Part shown: piece after piece, positions 35,641-47,196 of the stretch | How the letters are laid out: each line of letters begins with the position of its first letter | How positions within the stretch are numbered: position 1 is the first letter of the stretch | Source: Chamaecyparis obtusa | Taxonomy: Eukaryota > Streptophyta > Pinopsida > Cupressales > Cupressaceae | Length of the DNA: 64,000 nucleotides | Direction of reading: 5' to 3' | NCBI GenBank assembly: GCA_027943335.1 | Contig: BSBK01002059.1 | Span: 926,001-990,000 of the forward strand | Notes under the pieces: model-generated | Told to the model about the DNA's origin: nothing | The model's input: the letters and a program-made list of their open reading frames with translations, nothing else | The model's database searches: none | Program-made: the position numbers and the translations under genes

Positions 35641-36134
35641 CATAAAATGTTGAGATTCATTTTTATACTGATGCTAATTGGGTAGGATGTGTTGATGATA
35701 GAATGAGTACATCAGGTGGAGCAGTGTTTCTTGGTGACAAACTTGTCACTTGGACAAGCAAGAAGAAAAATTGTATCTCTCAGTCAGCAATAGAAGTAGA
35801 GTATATTGCAATAGCCTTGAATTATTATACAATTGTTTGGATCAAGTAGATGATAAAGGATTTTGGAATTTAGATTGATTATCCTATTGTTATTCATTGT
35901 GGTAACACTAGAACTATCAACATGTTGAAGAACCCTATGATGCATGCAATGACAAAGCACATTGAGATCAAGTATCACTTCCTAAGAGATAAAGTGGCTG
36001 AGAAAGAAGTCAAGTTGGACTATGTGAGTACTAAAGATCAGTTGGAAGACATAATCACAAAGCCCTTGCCAAAGGATACTTTTGAGTATCTGACGGAGAA
36101 GTTGGGAATAATTCCCTTCCCTGATTCTACTTAG
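35641..36134 (+). pseudogene. Cop-2 RNase H, three nonsense codons
   Basis: HFYTDANWVGC (first Asp), STSGGAVFLGDKLVTWTSKK, SQSAIEVEYIAIA (Glu), IHCGNTRTI where the usual Asp is Gly, KHIEIKYHFLRDK, YVSTKDQLEDIITKPLPKD, ending IPFPDST and TAG. The lost third acidic residue and the stops make it inactive. Confidence 0.84.
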
Positions 36135-36480
36135 AAGAAAGAAGGAAGAGCATCAGTCCTCAGGGACTAATGGATGGTTGAATACTCTACTTCATTAGTA
36201 GTACTAGTGCTTAAACTGGTTGGCACCATTTTCCATTGATGTCAAAGGGGGAGTAATATATAGTCATGACAAATAGAAATAAAAGGAGTAATACACTAAG
36301 GGGGAGTAGTATTAAGTTTATGAAAGCAATTCAGTTGAGGAAATGGAGAATGTTGAAGAATATTGTAGTAGATGGAGGATCCATCCTTGGGGGATTTTTG
36401 AAGAGGAAATGGAGAATGTTATAAAAGAATTTTTTTTTGGATTGGTGCAGTTTTTCATTCCATATGTTTCCATCAATGCC
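36135..36480 (+). other. Cop-2 3' non-coding tail
   Basis: 346 bp between the pol stop and the polypurine tract. It contains an upstream PPT-like aaagggggag at 36244-36253. The matching tail in Cop-1 is the insertion site of NAG-1. Confidence 0.7.
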
Positions 36481-36492
36481 AAAGGGGGAGAT
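36481..36492 (+). promoter_or_regulatory. Cop-2 polypurine tract
   Basis: aaagggggagat abuts the 3' LTR. Confidence 0.88.
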
Positions 36493-37767
36493 TGTTGGAG
36501 ATTTTCTAGCAGGCTAGTACTGACTATATGTTTGTTATTGATGACAACATATGGTAAGTAGCATGTGTGGAAGACTTATGTAGTAAGCTTTCAATATATG
36601 TAGCATGGACATGTTATCAGCATGATATCATGGGCATATAGGTTAACTATTAGTACAGACAGTTATATAGAAGCTTGTGTTAGCAGTGTTCCTGATAGAG
36701 TAAAAGGCAGTGCTCTATGAATGGTTGTCCATACAGTTATGATGGACCCTTGAAAATTTGGATATGTGATGAATACATATTAGTGATGTTACATTCATGG
36801 ATGAAGATTCTAATGAATAGTAGAAGTTAAGTTAAGAAGTCGCTATTCACCAGTAGCATTTTCTTGTGTTTATACAAAAGAGCTGACAGAGATTATATTG
36901 GTTCTAGAGTTGCACCTATCATTTCAATATGTGCTCTTGGATTAGAGCTTGGAGAAGAGTTAGTAAGGTTTAGTTAAGAGTGCATGAGGTAATTCATCTT
37001 GAGGAGAAAGATCCAGTTGTTTTGGTAGAGCCGAAAGTGTGTAGCGTGTATCTACAATTATCTTATTGAACAAGTCCCAAAATGTGTTGCGACTGACTGA
37101 ATTATTATTGGAGTTTGTTATGACTTCTCTATAATGATTTCAAGGTGGTTCTAATAGGCCGAATTGATTATATCATTTATAGAAAATATATTTATAGGGA
37201 GTCATTTGTTATTGCTAGAGTGTGGTTCATAGTTTGTTGAGAGCAAAGAAGAGTGTGTGAAGTGTTGAGCCATCAGAAGAAGGTCTATGTGACCAAGTAA
37301 AGTATTTGTGCTATACATTGGAACTAATCTAGATAGTAGGTCAAAGCACAATTCACCAAGATCTAGATATAGTGTGTATCTTTTATTTAGAAGGTTATAG
37401 CCTTCACCGATTTGAGCAGTGTGCTCTCAAACAGTGCATCCTCACCCCTAACAAGGTTAATTGTAAGACTCCTAATAGGGTCCAACCCTTGACCAGGTCT
37501 ACTATACTAAATATATTGTAAAGAAAATCCTAATAGGGTTAAGGATCTTCTAACAAGGATCATAATACACTAGTGTAGAATATTATTGGGTGTCAATTCC
37601 CACCAGGGTTTTTACCTATTTGGGTTTCCCCATAACTAAAATATTGGTGTTGAGTTGAAGTGTTCTTTCATTATGTTTATGCTTTATGTTTAGATATAAT
37701 TAATTGGATAAAGAATTGAAACTTGTAGATAATTGATTCACCCCCCCCCCTCTTAGTTATCTCTTGG
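36493..37767 (+). repeat. Cop-2 3' LTR, terminal bases missing
   Basis: 1275 bp. It ends ttatctcttgg, where the 5' LTR continues for about 15 more bases to cctaaca. The target duplication gtagc follows directly. Confidence 0.88.
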
Positions 37768-37927
37768 GTAGCAATTGCAGATTGTGAGTTTAGTGGGAGT
37801 ACTTTAGGCTTGGGGGTTGGTATGCTTTCTTTATCATATTCAAATATATACATTTCTTTCTCATATCAATTCATGCTAGGTTTTTTAATCTATAGGATTA
37901 GATATTTGCATTGCACTTCCAATACTC
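37768..37927 (+). repeat. Tat-1 3' LTR, middle part
   Basis: Begins with the Cop-2 duplication gtagc and matches left-LTR sequence at about 16736-16893. Ends tactc (37923-37927), the target duplication of TRG-B. Confidence 0.87.
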
Positions 37928-38894
37928 TAATATAGTCAAGGCTAGTGGATCTAATTAAGGACTGACCAACCTTGCAGCCAAACCAATATGCAGGGGAAAT
38001 ACATAACAATAATAGTAGATCTATAATAAAATAGAAATATTTATTCATCAAATCATCAATTAAATGCAATGTGTTAGGCTGTAAGGCCTTCCTGGTTATA
38101 GCTAGATACAAAGAAAATAAAAATCTACTAGATCTCATGGGACCCAAATCCTTTCCCCAACATCCAAATTCAGCTAGTCCTGGTCTGCAATAGGCAGCAC
38201 TCTAGTAGGCACCTAGGAAAGATCTAAACTTGTACTCAAACTTCCAAGAAATCTTCCTACTCCTAAGCTCGTAAGCTACTAACTTTCCTTCCCAACCATC
38301 TCCTCCCTAAACATCTACCCAAGCACCCTATAAATATTGATCCCTAGCTACAAGTTGACTAATGAAACAATAAACTCTTACAAACAAATATTAAATGCCA
38401 AAACATCAGCCACCTCTCAAATAGCCTGACAAAATAGATAAACTCTCAAAGATGGCCCCAATGGTCATTAGATCCACATAGAAGAATGCAACATGCCAAA
38501 TCTAGGTCCCCACATGTCCAACGGTCAATCCATAACATGAGGAGCATGACCCAAATCAACGGAACCAGTCAGCCAAGCTGATCCAACAAAAAAATCTAGT
38601 CGGTAAGAAAGAACACTGAGCAATAGAGGAAATAACCAAGCATCAGTCAACCGGCCATGCCAAGCATGTCTGAGGAATGTAGTTATCACCGAGGGCCAGT
38701 GAAATGACACCTTTAGTTACCAAGTGTTCTTCAAAGACCGAGCACCCCGGTAACCATAGAAATCGAGCAACTAGTCCCCCAAACTGAGCAAGCACTCCAC
38801 CAAACCAAGATCAAAACTAACAATCTACCTTCAAAGACAAACATATTTTTGGTTGATATAGGATTTCCAAGAATCCTAGGATGCTCCTATATCA
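37928..38894 (-). repeat. TRG-B 3' LTR
   Basis: 967 bp, reverse orientation, TGATATAGG...ATATTA. It aligns with the split 5' LTR. A reverse-strand TATA-like tatttatag lies near 38329-38338. Confidence 0.87.
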
Positions 38895-39576
38895 AACACC
38901 CCAGGTAAGAAATATTTTCTTATAAGGAAATTAGGAAACCCTCAAGGGAATCAAAACATGTATGTTGAATCTGTTCCTCACCCACATCTCTTCTTGTCCT
39001 TTATCCCAAGTATTCTTCACTTCATCCACTGTCTCATGCAGAAAGTCCTTCTGCTTTCCACTTTTCTTATCCTTTTGGTCGGAAACTAATAGCAACCCAC
39101 TCTAACCACTACCGATCACATCAGTGCCTCGGTAAGTTTCATCCCTCCCAGACTCCTCAACCAACTCAGTATCATCTTCATCTCTCTATGTCACAAATGT
39201 CACCATCTGATGTGCCATCCTTGCCAACAAGACCATCTATTTCTTAATCTGAACAAACTCTTCAGAGATATCATTCTCCTTCTCCTTCAAACTAGACTTA
39301 ATAGGAATAGGTTTATTAACCTTGTGCTCCTAAGGTTTTTCACAAGGACAACACCTGATAACTCCACATCCCTTAACCTCTATCTCTTGCAAAGGTATTA
39401 TCTTATGTTGAGATCCTTCATGCCTAACAACATAGGTATTAGCACAACCATCAAACAAAATTTTTTTTTTCAAACTGCCAAGGTCTACTGAGAAACAGAT
39501 GACAAACATCCATAGGGAATATATCACACAATATCTCATCCTGGTAAGATCCAATCTGAAACTTAACCAAGCATTT
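38895..39576 (-). pseudogene. TRG-B protease C-terminus and tail
   Basis: 39554-39330 continues the protease region in pieces (KKILFDGCANTYVVRHEG, HKIIPLQEIEVKG). Further left come a Lys/Glu-rich segment (SSLKEKENDISEEF) and a short tail, VRNRFNIHVLIP, like that of TRG-A. The LTR follows. No RT motif (no YVDD, no FRDLN-type box) is seen. Confidence 0.65.
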
Positions 39577-39935
39577 TTATTTAATCCTAACCTTAGAAAA
39601 ATCTTGTATCCAACTAATCTGATAAGGATTAGGATGTTTCCTTCTTTCCAAATTCATTTTACTAATCATTTCATCTAAAACAAAGTTCTCAAAACTAAAA
39701 CCATCAACTATGACATTACATACCTCATCCTTGCACTTACATCTAGTTCTGAACATATTTATCCTTTGCACTGATTCTGGAACACATGCAGCTAACCTTA
39801 TAGTGAGAAGTGTCTCACCTTTTTCTGTAACATTCACAATATCTTTTTCAGTAGTCAGTGCCACCCTTTTCTTAAGACAATAAAAACTTCTATGTCCATC
39901 TTCACCATAGTTATAACAAGTACTGGTGAACTCAT
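39577..39935 (-). pseudogene. TRG-B zinc knuckle and aspartic protease
   Basis: The knuckle reads CYNYGEDGHRSFYC (about 39925-39880), with Tyr at the second Cys. The protease follows: ETLLTIRLAACVPESVQR, then CNVIVDGFSFENFV, where the expected DSG reads DGF, then ISWIQDFSKV. The catalytic Asp is kept but its triad is lost. TRG-A keeps the triad, so the damage here is private to this copy. Confidence 0.78.
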
Positions 39936-40841
39936 TCTTCCACCTTCCTCTCTATCCAAAATTCTTAGTAACTTGACCACTTTTAGATCCCACATTAGAC
40001 TTAGGTTTCTCTATCACATTACTTTCAGCAACTATCTCACCAATTTTACCATGTCAGTTCCTACTATTTTGTCTACCTTCAAAATTCTTATTCAACTTCT
40101 CTTAAATCTTTAATGCCATCTAATAAGCATCACCAATTTATGTCATTTGCATAGTAAGTAACTCTTCCTAAATAATAGGTCTCAAACCATAGACATACCG
40201 AGCAATCTTCTCTTTATCAGCCTCATAATGACCAGTCCTAATTAGGATTCTATAAACTCCTCGGTATACTCCTGCACCAATTTGTTAGTCTGCTTCAAGG
40301 ATTTCATCTTCTTAAACATGTCCAATTTATAATCCATTGGAATTAATTGCTTCTTCAACTTGTCAACCATTCAGTTCCATTTAGTGATCTTTTCTTTTCA
40401 TCTTCTACCTCTTTCAAACTGAACTTCTCTCCACTAGATATTTGCATGACCCTTCAAATTAGTCTTTCCAAATCTAACCCTATCAAGATCTTCTATTTCT
40501 TCATACTCAAAGTACTCATCAATCTCATTGATCCAACCAATAAATTCTTCTGGCCAAAGGCTTCTAGCAAATGCAGAAACTTCAATCTTAGGTCTTTTCC
40601 CAATCTTAGAAATAGCTTTCAAAATTTGATTCTCCTCAGAATATCTAGCTTCTTCGACAACTTCTTCAAAATGATCTTCCTCAGATTCATCATCACTATC
40701 CTCTTTCAAGGTAGGATTTTTTTTTCTCAATTCCTCTTGTAAGTCTTGCACTTGATTTTGCAAAGCCCTAAAATCATCAAGACTAAATTCTCCAGTAGGT
40801 TCTTCTTCCTCAAAGATCTCATGATTTCTCCTCAGAGGCAT
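39936..40841 (-). pseudogene. gag: TRG-B Gag, frameshifted
   Basis: ATG at 40841 (MPLRRNHEIFEEEE). The N-terminal 135 codons are open, with a coiled-coil segment (DFRALQNQVQDLQEELRKK), an acidic stretch, then FIGWINEIDEYFEYEEIEDL and a KGHA start of the capsid core. A frameshift and stops follow near 40430. The core continues as LKKQLIPMDYKLDMFKKM, LVQEYTEEF, IARYVYGLR. A complete Gag region in the same order as TRG-A. Confidence 0.8.
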
Positions 40842-40926
40842 TTTCAAATCAACATCTAGACACAAACACACAAGATCCACTCAACTCCAATAGGAAAAGA
40901 ATTTTCTCAAATAGAAACAAACTTCA

Positions 40927-40937
40927 CTCTGATACCA
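40927..40937 (-). promoter_or_regulatory. TRG-B primer binding site
   Basis: The reverse strand reads tggtatcagag two bases inside the 5' LTR end, matching the initiator tRNA-Met class. A Met-type primer is typical of Copia and also occurs in several plant Gypsy lineages. Confidence 0.8.
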
Positions 40938-40939
40938 AT

Positions 40940-41045
40940 TAATGTAGTCAAGGCTGGTGGATCCAATTAAGGACCGACTGACCTTGCAGCCAGACCAATA
41001 TGCAATGGAAATACAAAACAATAATAGTAGATCAGTAATAAAACA
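40940..41045 (-). repeat. TRG-B 5' LTR, inner part
   Basis: 106 bp matching 37928-38030, ending in aaaca (41041-41045), the left target duplication of NAC-1. The LTR continues at 48236. Confidence 0.86.
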
Positions 41046-42067
41046 TGTTGGAAATTTTTCTAAAGTGAGTACATAGATGTTGTCATTATGGAAACATATG
41101 ATCGACATTAAGAGTGCACAGGTCAGAGAGCAAGTATGGCAGATCACAATGCAAATTTGTCTAAGTGTGAGATAGTGTTTTTATAGTGTACCAGAATATA
41201 GTTTTGGTTTGTGATGTTGACTGGAGAAATTTTAGTGCTTGTGCACTTGAACATAGATGCTATGATGGCTACTAATGACCAATCTTAGAGTGCAAGTTAG
41301 TACGGCATGTACAGAATTAGTTATGACAGTTTTACCGAAGACAGTGTGAAGCCAACATGACAAAATATGAAGGCAGAATTGGTAAAGAGTTAAGGGATTA
41401 TTTTGTTTACCAAAATAATGACTTAACAATATAAAGGGATGACATCCTAGATGTTAACCCTTAGATAAAGATATATGGAAGCCAACCATGTAAAGTTATT
41501 ATCCTTAATAACTTGTATATATGCAATTGTAATTGTAAAGAAAAGAGAGCGATGAAAAAAGTGATGTAATGAATGTAATTGTAAAGAGAATGTAATAGTG
41601 ATGATGCAAAGATAAGAGCAGAAAAGGAATATTGATTCAAGGAGAATAAGGTTATGTACCTTGACCTACATTGTCTATTACTTGTTTGGGCAATGGGCTC
41701 ATCTTGTAATCATATTTTTGTATCTACAACTCCTAACAGGGTCGAGGCTTCTAACAAGGTCTATAGTCCCTTAACCAGGACTGATACACTATACATATGT
41801 AATAGAATCCTAACAGGGTCAACACCATTAACATGATGCTTTTTATTAGTGGATCTTTGTGGGTACCATCCCCACTAAGGTTTTCCCTTGGCCAGGGTTT
41901 CCTCGAGAACATATCATGTGTTATGAGTTCTTTATTGTTATGCATATTGTTTAGTTTCTTATGTTATGCATGCATAAAGATAATCTATTATATCCATAAT
42001 TGGGAAAAAGATAAAGTTTGTAGAATAATGATTCACCCCACCCTCTCAGTATTCCCTATTTCTAACA
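41046..42067 (+). repeat. NAC-1 5' LTR
   Basis: 1022 bp, equal in length to its partner; about 20 mismatches in the first 205 bases by eye, mostly transitions, fewer later. TATA-like tataaag at 41430-41436, conserved in the 3' LTR near 47590. Confidence 0.9.
41430..41436 (+). promoter_or_regulatory. NAC-1 LTR TATA-like box
   Basis: tataaag lies about 385 bp into the LTR; the same sequence is kept in the 3' LTR. It is the best promoter candidate in the element. Confidence 0.45.
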
Positions 42068-42069
42068 AT

Positions 42070-42081
42070 TGGTATCAGAGC
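42070..42081 (+). promoter_or_regulatory. NAC-1 primer binding site
   Basis: tggtatcagagc, an exact initiator tRNA-Met-type site, two bases after the LTR. Confidence 0.92.
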
Positions 42082-42138
42082 ATAGTTACTTAGAGAAGAA
42101 TCATTCAAGGAAAGCCTAGCAGCTTGAGTAAGATCTTT

Positions 42139-43338
42139 ATGGATATGGATCAACTACAAAAGAATCTTGATGAAGCTCTTGAGCAGATTGATATGCTTAC
42201 TGATGAAAGAAACACTCTAAAAAGGAAATATGATGATGCAAAGAACCTTATTGAGAAATTGAAAAACAAGTTAGAAGATCTGACATCTGAAAAGGAATCC
42301 AAAATTCTTATTGAAGATTGTGATAACAACTTGGAAAAAGAAAATGAGATCCTTAAGAAGGAATTGAAGATAGTAAATTTGAAGCTTAGTTTGAAAGATT
42401 GAAATAGAAAAAATGAAGTAAATCTGAAATCTAAGAATGAAAGTCTAAAGACTAAAAATGAAGAACTAAAATCTAAACTTGAAAAAGTGACATCCGAATT
42501 TGAGAAAGTAAATGTGTAGTATACAGAACTTGAGAAGTACAATAAGATTGTGAAAGGTGAATTGACTCAATCTAAACAACAACTTGAAAGGCTATATTCA
42601 AATAGTGAGAAGATCAATGAACAAGTTTCTTTTGGGAAACCATCCTATGATAAGACTGGACTTGGATTTAATATATTTAGAACAAATGATGAAAGCAAGA
42701 AACCAGATCTGAAGATATCTAAAAGCATAGATGAGAAGAAGCCTGATGAGATCAACAAATCTGAAGATGCACCTAAAGAAGAACAATCACCGAAGCAAGA
42801 GGAATCATCCAAAGGTATGCAAAGAGAATTCAAAGGTAGATGTATTTCTTGTAATGCTATTGGTCATATGAAAAGAGATTGCACAGGTAAATAGTTTAAA
42901 CCTCTAAATGGTTATTGTTATAATTGTCATGGTTTTGGACATAGAGCTATTGAATGTAGAAGACCTAAAGTTATTGAGAATAATTATGGTAATAGAATGT
43001 TTAGGAATACTAACAATGCAGATAAGAGACCTACTGAAGACATGAACAAAACAAATGAAGTAGTGTGTTATAGATGCAACAAAGTTGGACACATTGCTAG
43101 AAATTGCAGGTCACAGATTAATTAGCAAGGACAGAGATATGGGAACAATGGAATTTTTTGTCAGATATGCAATAGCATTGGACATATAGCAAGGTTTTGC
43201 AGAATAAAAAATGGAACTTATCAGCCGAACCCTAACCCTAGAAACAATGCAAAAAGAAATGAAAGTATAGGAAACAATCAGAAAGGTTGCTACAGTAATG
43301 AAGATGAAGTAAATTTTGTTAAAGGCATAGATCAATAA
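42139..43338 (+). pseudogene. NAC-1 ORF1: coiled coil plus four CCHC knuckles
   Basis: From ATG 42139 to TAA 43336-43338: 400 codons in one frame with four internal stops (TGA 42400, TAG 42517, TAG 42892, TAG 43123) and no frameshift. Residues 1-150 are a Lys/Glu-rich coiled coil with heptad-like Leu spacing. Near 42620-42660 the PSYDKTGLGFN motif appears, seen in the Gag-protease linker of plant Copia polyproteins. Four CX2CX4HX4C knuckles follow: CISCNAIGHMKRDC, CYNCHGFGHRAIEC, CYRCNKVGHIARNC and CQICNSIGHIARFC. No UBN2 capsid domain precedes them. It is probably a nucleocapsid-like RNA-binding protein. Four knuckles are more than the one or two usual in plant Gag. Confidence 0.8.
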
Positions 43339-43873
43339 GACATAATCAACATGGAAGGTAATTAGATAGGTGAAGTATTAAGTGGTAAGAATGAGTCCTT
43401 ACCTAACCTATCTTTAAGCACTTAAATTATGTAAATTGCAGTAGTTTAGGAACTCAGAATTAGTATAGAAGTAGATTTATGATGCATTAAGTCCTGCATA
43501 GTTAATAGAAGGTAGTTTATGATGTACTAATGCTATGGTTAAGAGCAGAAAAGAAAATGTTATGTTTTGTGAGATCGCAAGAAGTTTTAAGCTTTGCAGG
43601 ATAGCAGAAATAACTTTTTGGAAAGAAGTGGCAAAAGAATTGAATGTGATGTCAAAATTAAGTGAGATTCAAGTGATAAAAGGCTATGATCGATGTTATT
43701 TGTCTATCAAAGTGAATTGTAGTGATTGGAAGAGTAGAAAGTAGAGATTGGAAGTGTTTTGCAGAGATTTTGTGAAGGATTGAAGCGTCGAGTCTTTTCA
43801 AACCCTAGAATCATGAATTTGAGGTATTTATCTTGACAAATCTTTCAATCCCTATAAAGAATTGGAAGGAAAC
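43339..43873 (+). other. NAC-1 spacer between ORF1 and ORF2
   Basis: About 535 bp. A 70-codon stretch at 43535-43744 is in the ORF2 frame but is followed by several stops and has no motif. The spacer may hold an intron or an internal start region; no splice signal is decisive. Confidence 0.5.
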
Positions 43874-46747
43874 ATGGATACATCTTTGATTCACAACATT
43901 AGAGACAAGAATAGACCTAAATTGAAGAAAGAAGTAGTAGAAGCTTTAGAAGTAGACCCTGAGTTTGCTTTATCATCCGTACTAGACAAAGTTTTGCATT
44001 TGGAAAATGTAAAGAGTTATCTTGGATGTAAACTAGAAATAGTAAAGGAAAGTGATTTTTCAAGTGAGTATTAGTATATATATAACCAAGATATGACATT
44101 GAAGCAAGGTTATGAACATTTGAAAAACAATGAAATTGTCACATATGGTTTACAGTATGAATTCGATAATGAAGAGTGCACAAAGATCATTTTAAGTAGA
44201 ATTCACAATGGGAAATTTTGGTTAGAAGATAGAGTGATTGACATCACAGCTGACCTAATTCATGAAGTCACTGATTTATCCAAACTTGGTGCTATCCCTT
44301 TAAATGAGAAAAACATGAGGAAGATTGTCATTGACAACACTGGATCATCCTATAATGGTAGAGGTATTGTTATTAGCAAGATTAGACAACATGATGTAAG
44401 ATATCTATGTAAGATTTTGACTACAAAGTTTTATGCTAATTCCAGAGAAGATGACATGGCAGCTGGCACGGTTCACATTGCCTATTTGATGTGTGTTGAC
44501 AAAGTTTCTATTGATATGTGTGAGATTTTGAGAATTCAATTGTTTGAGAATTTGGAGAAGATTAAGAAGTCTAAATATGCACAATTTATATTCTCATCTT
44601 TGATTACATATATGTTTTTCCACCTTTTGAGAAGATTTCCTTACACAATTGGAAATAATTGGAATGATGGACAGTCTATGATGGAAAGAATAAAAAAAGT
44701 TTATAGAATTCATGTTATTGATCAAGTTAATGAGAGTGTTGTGTTAGTTTTGAAGACATTTCAGAGATTGGTATCTAGTAGATCAAGGATTCCATAGTCA
44801 CTTGTGGAGAAATATAAGAATGATATTTATTTCATGGTTGACACTGACTTTACTTACATTGAAGTAGTGGAACCTAGAGTTGAATTCATAGACCCTCTTG
44901 GCTATGAGATTTCTGAGATTGAAATAGAAGAGTATGTTGGAAGATTGCTAAGAAGTAAATTGGACACCCAATGTAGTAAGTTTGGAACTTATGAAGACAA
45001 CTTTAATTTTGTTAAAGCTAAAATTGAAGAGAAACAGTCTAAGAAAATAGTTAACAGTACCATAAAGAGAATATTGAAAGACACAGGGATGATAGAAAGA
45101 GAATTTTTGATAGCTAAACAGACAGCAACAACATTGAGAGATGTTGGATAGGGGGAAGTCTTGAGTGTACCACCTTTATCCAATGTAGTACAGAAAGAGC
45201 CTACACTAGTTAAAGTGAAAGTAGAAGAGCCAGAAAAGGAACAAGTAACACTGAGCAAGAGAAAGAAAGAAATCACTACTGGACTAGGAAAGAGACAGAA
45301 GACTATAGTTCAACCAGTACCAAGAAAGGTTGTAGAAGTTAAAGATGATGACTCTATTATGAAGAAGAAAGCATGGAAACCTAGAGTTGAGAGAGTGAAT
45401 GAAGAAATCATACAAGATGGAGACTTTACTAAGATGAATAAGTACTATGATCTTTATAACTATTCTGAAAGATTGAATCTTGAAAATTCTATTGTTAAGT
45501 ACATGATTTTGGCTAACAAGAAGTTTGATACAATTCAAGGTTAGATACCTAATGATTTGTACAATAACCTTATTAATAGAAAATAGAGAGCATCTAAGGA
45601 AGAAAAAACTATAAGAGAGAATATTGTGAGAAAGCTTTGTGAAGTGAAAGATGATGATCATTTGAAGTAGATTTTGAAGCCCCTTGACACTCTTTTGAGG
45701 ACTAAGAGGAGAACCATTCAGATCATGGAAGGATAGTATGAGAAAGTGAGAATAGAAACATAGCAAGGAATTATTAAAGTAATGGAAGAATTTGTTGGAG
45801 AAACTTTAGTTGCAGCAGGACATGTAGTTGATGCTGAACCAGAGGATATTCCCTCTACTTTAGTTGTTGACATTGAAGATGATACAATGGACATTGAAGG
45901 CACTAAGGTGACCTTGGACATGGAAGATAACATATTTAAGAATTTAGATAACATTATTGACAATTCAACTCTTGATGAACCGGATAGGATTGAAGAAGTA
46001 GTGTAGACTGAATTGGTGAGTGATGAACCTAAAGAGATAGAAATTCATGCACCCACTCCTAAGGAAAAGAAGAAGGAAATTGGAAATTTGTTTGAAGACT
46101 TAGGTAAAGAATTTGATGATGATGATCAGCTAGAGCTGATTAGTTCTTTGAATAAGATTCTTGGTAAAAATAAGAAGGTAAAGAATCTACAAGAAAGTCT
46201 GAAGGAATTGACAAAGAAGTTGCAAAGTATTGTAACTACACATATTTTAGAAGCAGATCCTTTGGAGAGAGCCAAAAAGGTACTAAGTACTTTTGATGAT
46301 GAGTTTACCAACTTATCAGACATTGCTAAAGTAAGAGCTCAAGCAGCTTATGAAGCTGAAATGCTTTTAATCATAAGTCAGAATATTAGAAATGATATTA
46401 TTAGTCTTGATGTTTGTATCAAGAACTTGAGGAAACATTTAGAGACTGGAAAAGCTTTGTACATGCAATGTACAAAACTTGAGATTTTGATAGCAATAGA
46501 GGAGTAGAAAATCAAGGTGAAGGAAGCTGAGATTCAGAATGAATCTAATCTTCTTTTTGGACCCAATGTAAAAGTAAGTGATGTTGAGAAGAAAGTTAGG
46601 AAGTGTTATGATGAAATAAGATCATTGCAAGATGAAAAGAATAGGAAATTGAGAAGAATTGAACTTCTGAGAGAGCATACTTCTATGAAGTTGAGCATTA
46701 TTGAGGAACAGTTAGAAGAATGTCTTACTACTAAGACATCATTTTAG
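43874..46747 (+). pseudogene. NAC-1 ORF2, unknown 958-codon protein
   Basis: ATG 43874 has an A at -3. The frame runs to 46747 without any indel; all eleven in-frame stops are TAG (44072, 44795, 45149, 45542, 45584, 45668, 45734, 45761, 46004, 46505, 46745). Residues about 70-310 look globular: FWLEDRVIDITADLIHEVTD, HDVRYLCKILTTKFY, then a hydrophobic stretch FIFSSLITYMFFHLLRRFPY. A Lys-rich middle (KKRKE, GLGKRQKTIV) suggests nucleic acid or nuclear targeting. The last 330 residues are acidic and coiled-coil-rich (EIRSLQDEKNRKLRRIELLR). I see no DSG, YVDD, DDE or HHCC motif. The globular part recalls the putative plant transposon protein domain found in some plant retroelements, a weak resemblance. 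An env-like protein is an alternative; no signal peptide is seen. Confidence 0.72.
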
Positions 46748-47196
46748 AAATTTAATTTTGAGAACCTTCAAGTTGTCAGATAGCAGCTTATGGATTAAGC
46801 ACACTTCTAAATGTGGAAGATTCTATTAGAAAGTCATGGGAGAAAGAGTTTGAAGCCATGAAAGTAAATTTTGTAGATTGTGTTGCCAGCCTACCATCTT
46901 TGCAATAAGTAAATGGAGGTATAATCTTTTTTGGGTTACAATTTTGTAATCCTCCCTACTTTATTTTGTCATTGTTGTCAAAGGGGGAGTGATTGTAGTA
47001 AAGAAGAAAATTGTTATGTATATGAGGATTGATACTCTTAGGGGGAGTATTGTATGAATTTTTTTATTAGAAAGTATATTTTGAGGAGTTATAAGGATAG
47101 TATACATATTCTATACTATGGCCAGAATTTTGTTATACATTTTGAGATTTTGACTTGTACACTTAGCTAATTTTCTCATATGTTGCCACCAATGAC
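46748..47196 (+). other. NAC-1 3' non-coding tail
   Basis: Possible short extension of ORF2 to about 46810, then non-coding. An upstream PPT-like aaagggggag is at 46980-46989, as in the Copia elements here. Confidence 0.6.

Larger units (their letters stand above)
30660..37767 (+). mobile_element. Cop-2: near-complete degenerate Ty1/Copia element
   Basis: Full order LTR, primer site, gag, PR, IN, RT, RH, tail, PPT, LTR in 7.1 kb. Perfect target duplication gtagc at 30655-30659 and 37768-37772. It is the best template in the window for the Cop-1/Cop-4 family. The 3' LTR lacks its last about 15 bases although the duplication is intact. Confidence 0.9.

Noticed and set aside
40347..40742. Forward open frame of 131 codons
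   Set aside because: Shadow of the reverse-strand Gag of TRG-B.
42150..42542. Reverse-strand open frame of 130 codons
   Set aside because: Ser/Phe-rich antisense shadow of the Lys/Glu coiled coil of ORF1.
45284..45766. Reverse-strand open frame of 160 codons inside ORF2 of NAC-1
   Set aside because: Leu/Ile/Ser-rich shadow of an A/G-rich forward coding region; no motif and no conserved neighbours.
43874..46747. ORF2 of NAC-1 as a captured host gene
   Set aside because: Possible, but no introns, no recognised host family and a standard position inside the element; left as unknown.
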